Of a stretch of 7,968 nt of DNA, positions 6,520 through 7,968 are shown in pieces (the stretch's first letter is position 1; every line of letters starts with the position of its first letter). A program made the position numbers and the translations under genes. This DNA is from an uncultured Chloroflexota bacterium. Its GTDB lineage: Bacteria > Chloroflexota > Limnocylindria > Limnocylindrales > CSP1-4. The notes under the pieces were generated by a model. That model searched no databases, was not told the DNA's origin, and worked only from the letters and a program-made list of their open reading frames with translations. The stretch lies in contig CAIYQJ010000397.1 of NCBI GenBank assembly GCA_903928275.1, forward strand, positions 1-7,968. Direction: 5' to 3'.

Positions 6520-6585
6520 GGGGGCAACCCGCTGCCGCCACGCTGAGCGGGTCGCGGTCCGCCGCGCCTGACGACGATCCCTCAC

Positions 6586-6595
6586 GAGGTACCTC
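6586..6595 (+). promoter_or_regulatory. Ribosome binding site embedded in a 10-bp palindrome
   Basis: GAGGTACCTC is a perfect palindrome whose first half, GAGG, is the Shine-Dalgarno for the phosphoesterase, 9 bases before its ATG. In RNA the halves cannot fold into a hairpin without a loop, so any effect would be through dimeric protein binding or intermolecular pairing. It may simply be coincidence. Confidence 0.45.
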
Positions 6596-6598
6596 CAG

Positions 6599-7966
6599 AT
6601 GCCCGTCCGCCCGGCCAGGTGGCCCATCCTCCTCGTGCTGTCGGTCTTCGCCGCGTCCCTGCTGGCCGCCGGCGCAGCGGGCGTGATCGCACCGGCCGGC
6701 ACGCCCGGGATCGCCGCGCTCAACGCCGTGTCGGCCGCCGTCTCCCCTGCGGCGACGAAGAAGCCCCACCAGTCGGCGAAGCCCGCCGCATCGCCCAGGT
6801 CCGCCGCCGGCGGCGGCGGAGGCCCCCAGGGGACCGCGCCGTCGTCGCCCGCCCCGATCCCCACCGCCTCGGGGTTCCCTGGCACGGTGATCCTCGGCGC
6901 GCCGACCGCGAGCGGCGTCACGATCAGCCTCCTGTCGGCGACGGTGCTCGACGTCTACGCGGAGCACGGCGCGGCCAGCGGGACGTACACGACCCGAACC
7001 GCGACGATGTCGATGAAGGCCGGCGTGCCGCTCCAGGTGACGCTCGCCGGGCTCAAGCCGGACTCCGTCTGCTACTACCGGGTCCGGTACCGCACGAGCG
7101 GGAAGGCGACGTTCTCGGCGGCCGTGGAGCAGTCCTTCCACACGCAGCGCGCCGCGACGAGCTCGTTCACGTTCGCCGTGGAGGCGGACCCGCACGTCGA
7201 CGTCGACAGGAAGATGGAGCCGGCCCTGTTCCGGCAGGAGCTCGCGAACGTCCTGGCCGGCCGGCCGGACTTCCTCGTGGACCTCGGCGACACGTTCCTC
7301 GGCGACAAGTTCGCGACGAGCTCCGCGGACCTCGTGAAGCAGTACGTGAACGTCCGGAGCTACTTCGGCATCACCGGGCCATCGGTCCCGCTCTTCCTCG
7401 TGAACGGGAACCACGAAGGCGAGGACGGCTGGGCCCTCGACGGCACCGCGGACAACCTCTCGGTCTGGGCCGCGATTGCGCGCAAGCTCTACTACCCGGT
7501 CCCCTCGGCGGGCAGCTTCTACAGCGCGAGCAGCGTGAAGGAGCCGTTCGTCGGCGAGCGCGACAGCTACTACGCCTGGACGTGGGGCGATGCCCTCTTC
7601 GTGGTCCTCGATCCGTTCTCGTACACGACCACGAACCCCAACAAGTCCGGGGACCCCTGGGACTGGACCCTCGGCGATGCCCAGTACCGCTGGCTCACGA
7701 ACGTCCTGGCCACGAGCACGAGCACCTACACGTTCGTCTTCTCCCACCACGTCATCGGCGACGTCCGCGGCGGGATCGAATGGGCGGGGCTGTACGAATG
7801 GGGCCGGCACGCGAAGAACGGCGCCGACCAGTTCGCCGCCGAGCGTCCGGGCTGGGGGTTGCCCATCGGAGACCTATTCGCCAGGTACGGCGTGACGATC
7901 TTCTTCCAGGGCCACGACCACCTCTACGTGCGGCAGGAGACGGACGGCGTCGTCTACCAGGAGGTC
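6599..7966 (+). CDS. Exported calcineurin-like metallophosphoesterase with N-terminal Fn3-like domain, C-terminus outside window
   Basis: 456 residues are visible and the frame is open at the right edge. An N-terminal hydrophobic segment (9-31) is a signal peptide or anchor. A Pro/Ser/Gly linker (50-92) leads to a beta-sandwich (about 94-183; TVILGAPTASGVTISLL, LAGLKPDSVCYYRVRY) like the N-terminal domain of purple acid phosphatases. The catalytic domain shows the dinuclear metal motifs in order: DPH (197-199), LGD (229-231), GNHE (270-273), FSHH (381-384) and GHDH (438-441). It should hydrolyse phosphomono- or diesters outside the cytoplasm. The first motif is DxH rather than the GDxG of true purple acid phosphatases, and the GDxxY tyrosine is absent, so I use the broader name. 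ATG 6599 is secure: an in-frame TGA lies at 6569 with no ATG/GTG/TTG between, and GAGG precedes it. It is divergent from the LTxxQ operon. Substrate is unknown. Confidence 0.92.
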   Translation, partial: MPVRPARWPILLVLSVFAASLLAAGAAGVIAPAGTPGIAALNAVSAAVSPAATKKPHQSAKPAASPRSAAGGGGGPQGTAPSSPAPIPTASGFPGTVILGAPTASGVTISLLSATVLDVYAEHGAASGTYTTRTATMSMKAGVPLQVTLAGLKPDSVCYYRVRYRTSGKATFSAAVEQSFHTQRAATSSFTFAVEADPHVDVDRKMEPALFRQELANVLAGRPDFLVDLGDTFLGDKFATSSADLVKQYVNVRSYFGITGPSVPLFLVNGNHEGEDGWALDGTADNLSVWAAIARKLYYPVPSAGSFYSASSVKEPFVGERDSYYAWTWGDALFVVLDPFSYTTTNPNKSGDPWDWTLGDAQYRWLTNVLATSTSTYTFVFSHHVIGDVRGGIEWAGLYEWGRHAKNGADQFAAERPGWGLPIGDLFARYGVTIFFQGHDHLYVRQETDGVVYQEV

Positions 7967-7968
7967 CC

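Larger units (their letters stand above)
6327..6598. other. Divergent intergenic region with inverted repeats
   Basis: These 272 bp separate the divergent LTxxQ-like and metallophosphoesterase genes and must hold promoters for both, though no convincing -35/-10 pair is visible. They contain a 13-bp palindrome (6405-6417), a long imperfect inverted repeat (6434-6451 with 6502-6519), three GGTTAC copies (6424, 6446, 6490), two GTAGCCGGG copies (6416, 6502) and a repeated GCGGGTCGCGG (6465, 6547). Frames crossing the region look like antisense shadows rather than genes. Confidence 0.7.

Noticed and set aside
6410..7810. 466-codon minus-strand open frame
   Set aside because: Antisense to the metallophosphoesterase, whose five metal-binding motifs show which strand is coding.

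Overview
The window is very GC-rich DNA (roughly 70% by eye) with closely packed genes and strong GC preference at third codon positions. The families present are a YkcB-like GT39 glycosyltransferase with a glycine-rich C-terminal region, a YHS mini-protein, a PEBP lipoprotein and an exported metallophosphoesterase. Together they fit a high-GC free-living bacterium, either Chloroflexota (Limnocylindria/Ellin6529-like) or Actinomycetota. I cannot settle the phylum without database searches. No mobile element, rRNA, tRNA or CRISPR array is visible.

Layout, left to right. Positions 1-1292 (minus strand) hold a MarR-type regulator and, directly downstream of it, an MFS_3-type drug exporter cut by the left edge. 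A perfect 7+4+7 inverted repeat lies 39 bp upstream of the marR start and is the best candidate operator. The marR 5' end carries a 36-bp tandem duplication. Positions 1474-1671 (minus) encode a 65-residue stand-alone YHS-domain protein with a strong Shine-Dalgarno sequence, followed by a GC hairpin.

Positions 1791-6326 (minus) look like one three-gene transcription unit: a large exported protein with four LTxxQ-like motifs and a C-terminal Ig-like module; 10 bp later a PEBP/YbhB-type lipoprotein; and then, through a GTGA start/stop overlap, a 676-residue membrane GT39 glycosyltransferase. All three products are predicted to sit in or outside the cytoplasmic membrane, so they may act together at the cell surface. 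This is the least familiar part of the window.

Positions 6327-6598 are a 272-bp divergent intergenic region rich in inverted repeats. From 6599 to the right edge (plus strand) runs an exported calcineurin-like metallophosphoesterase with an N-terminal Fn3-like domain, cut by the window end. The very long plus-strand frames opposite the minus-strand genes are shadows produced by high GC content.
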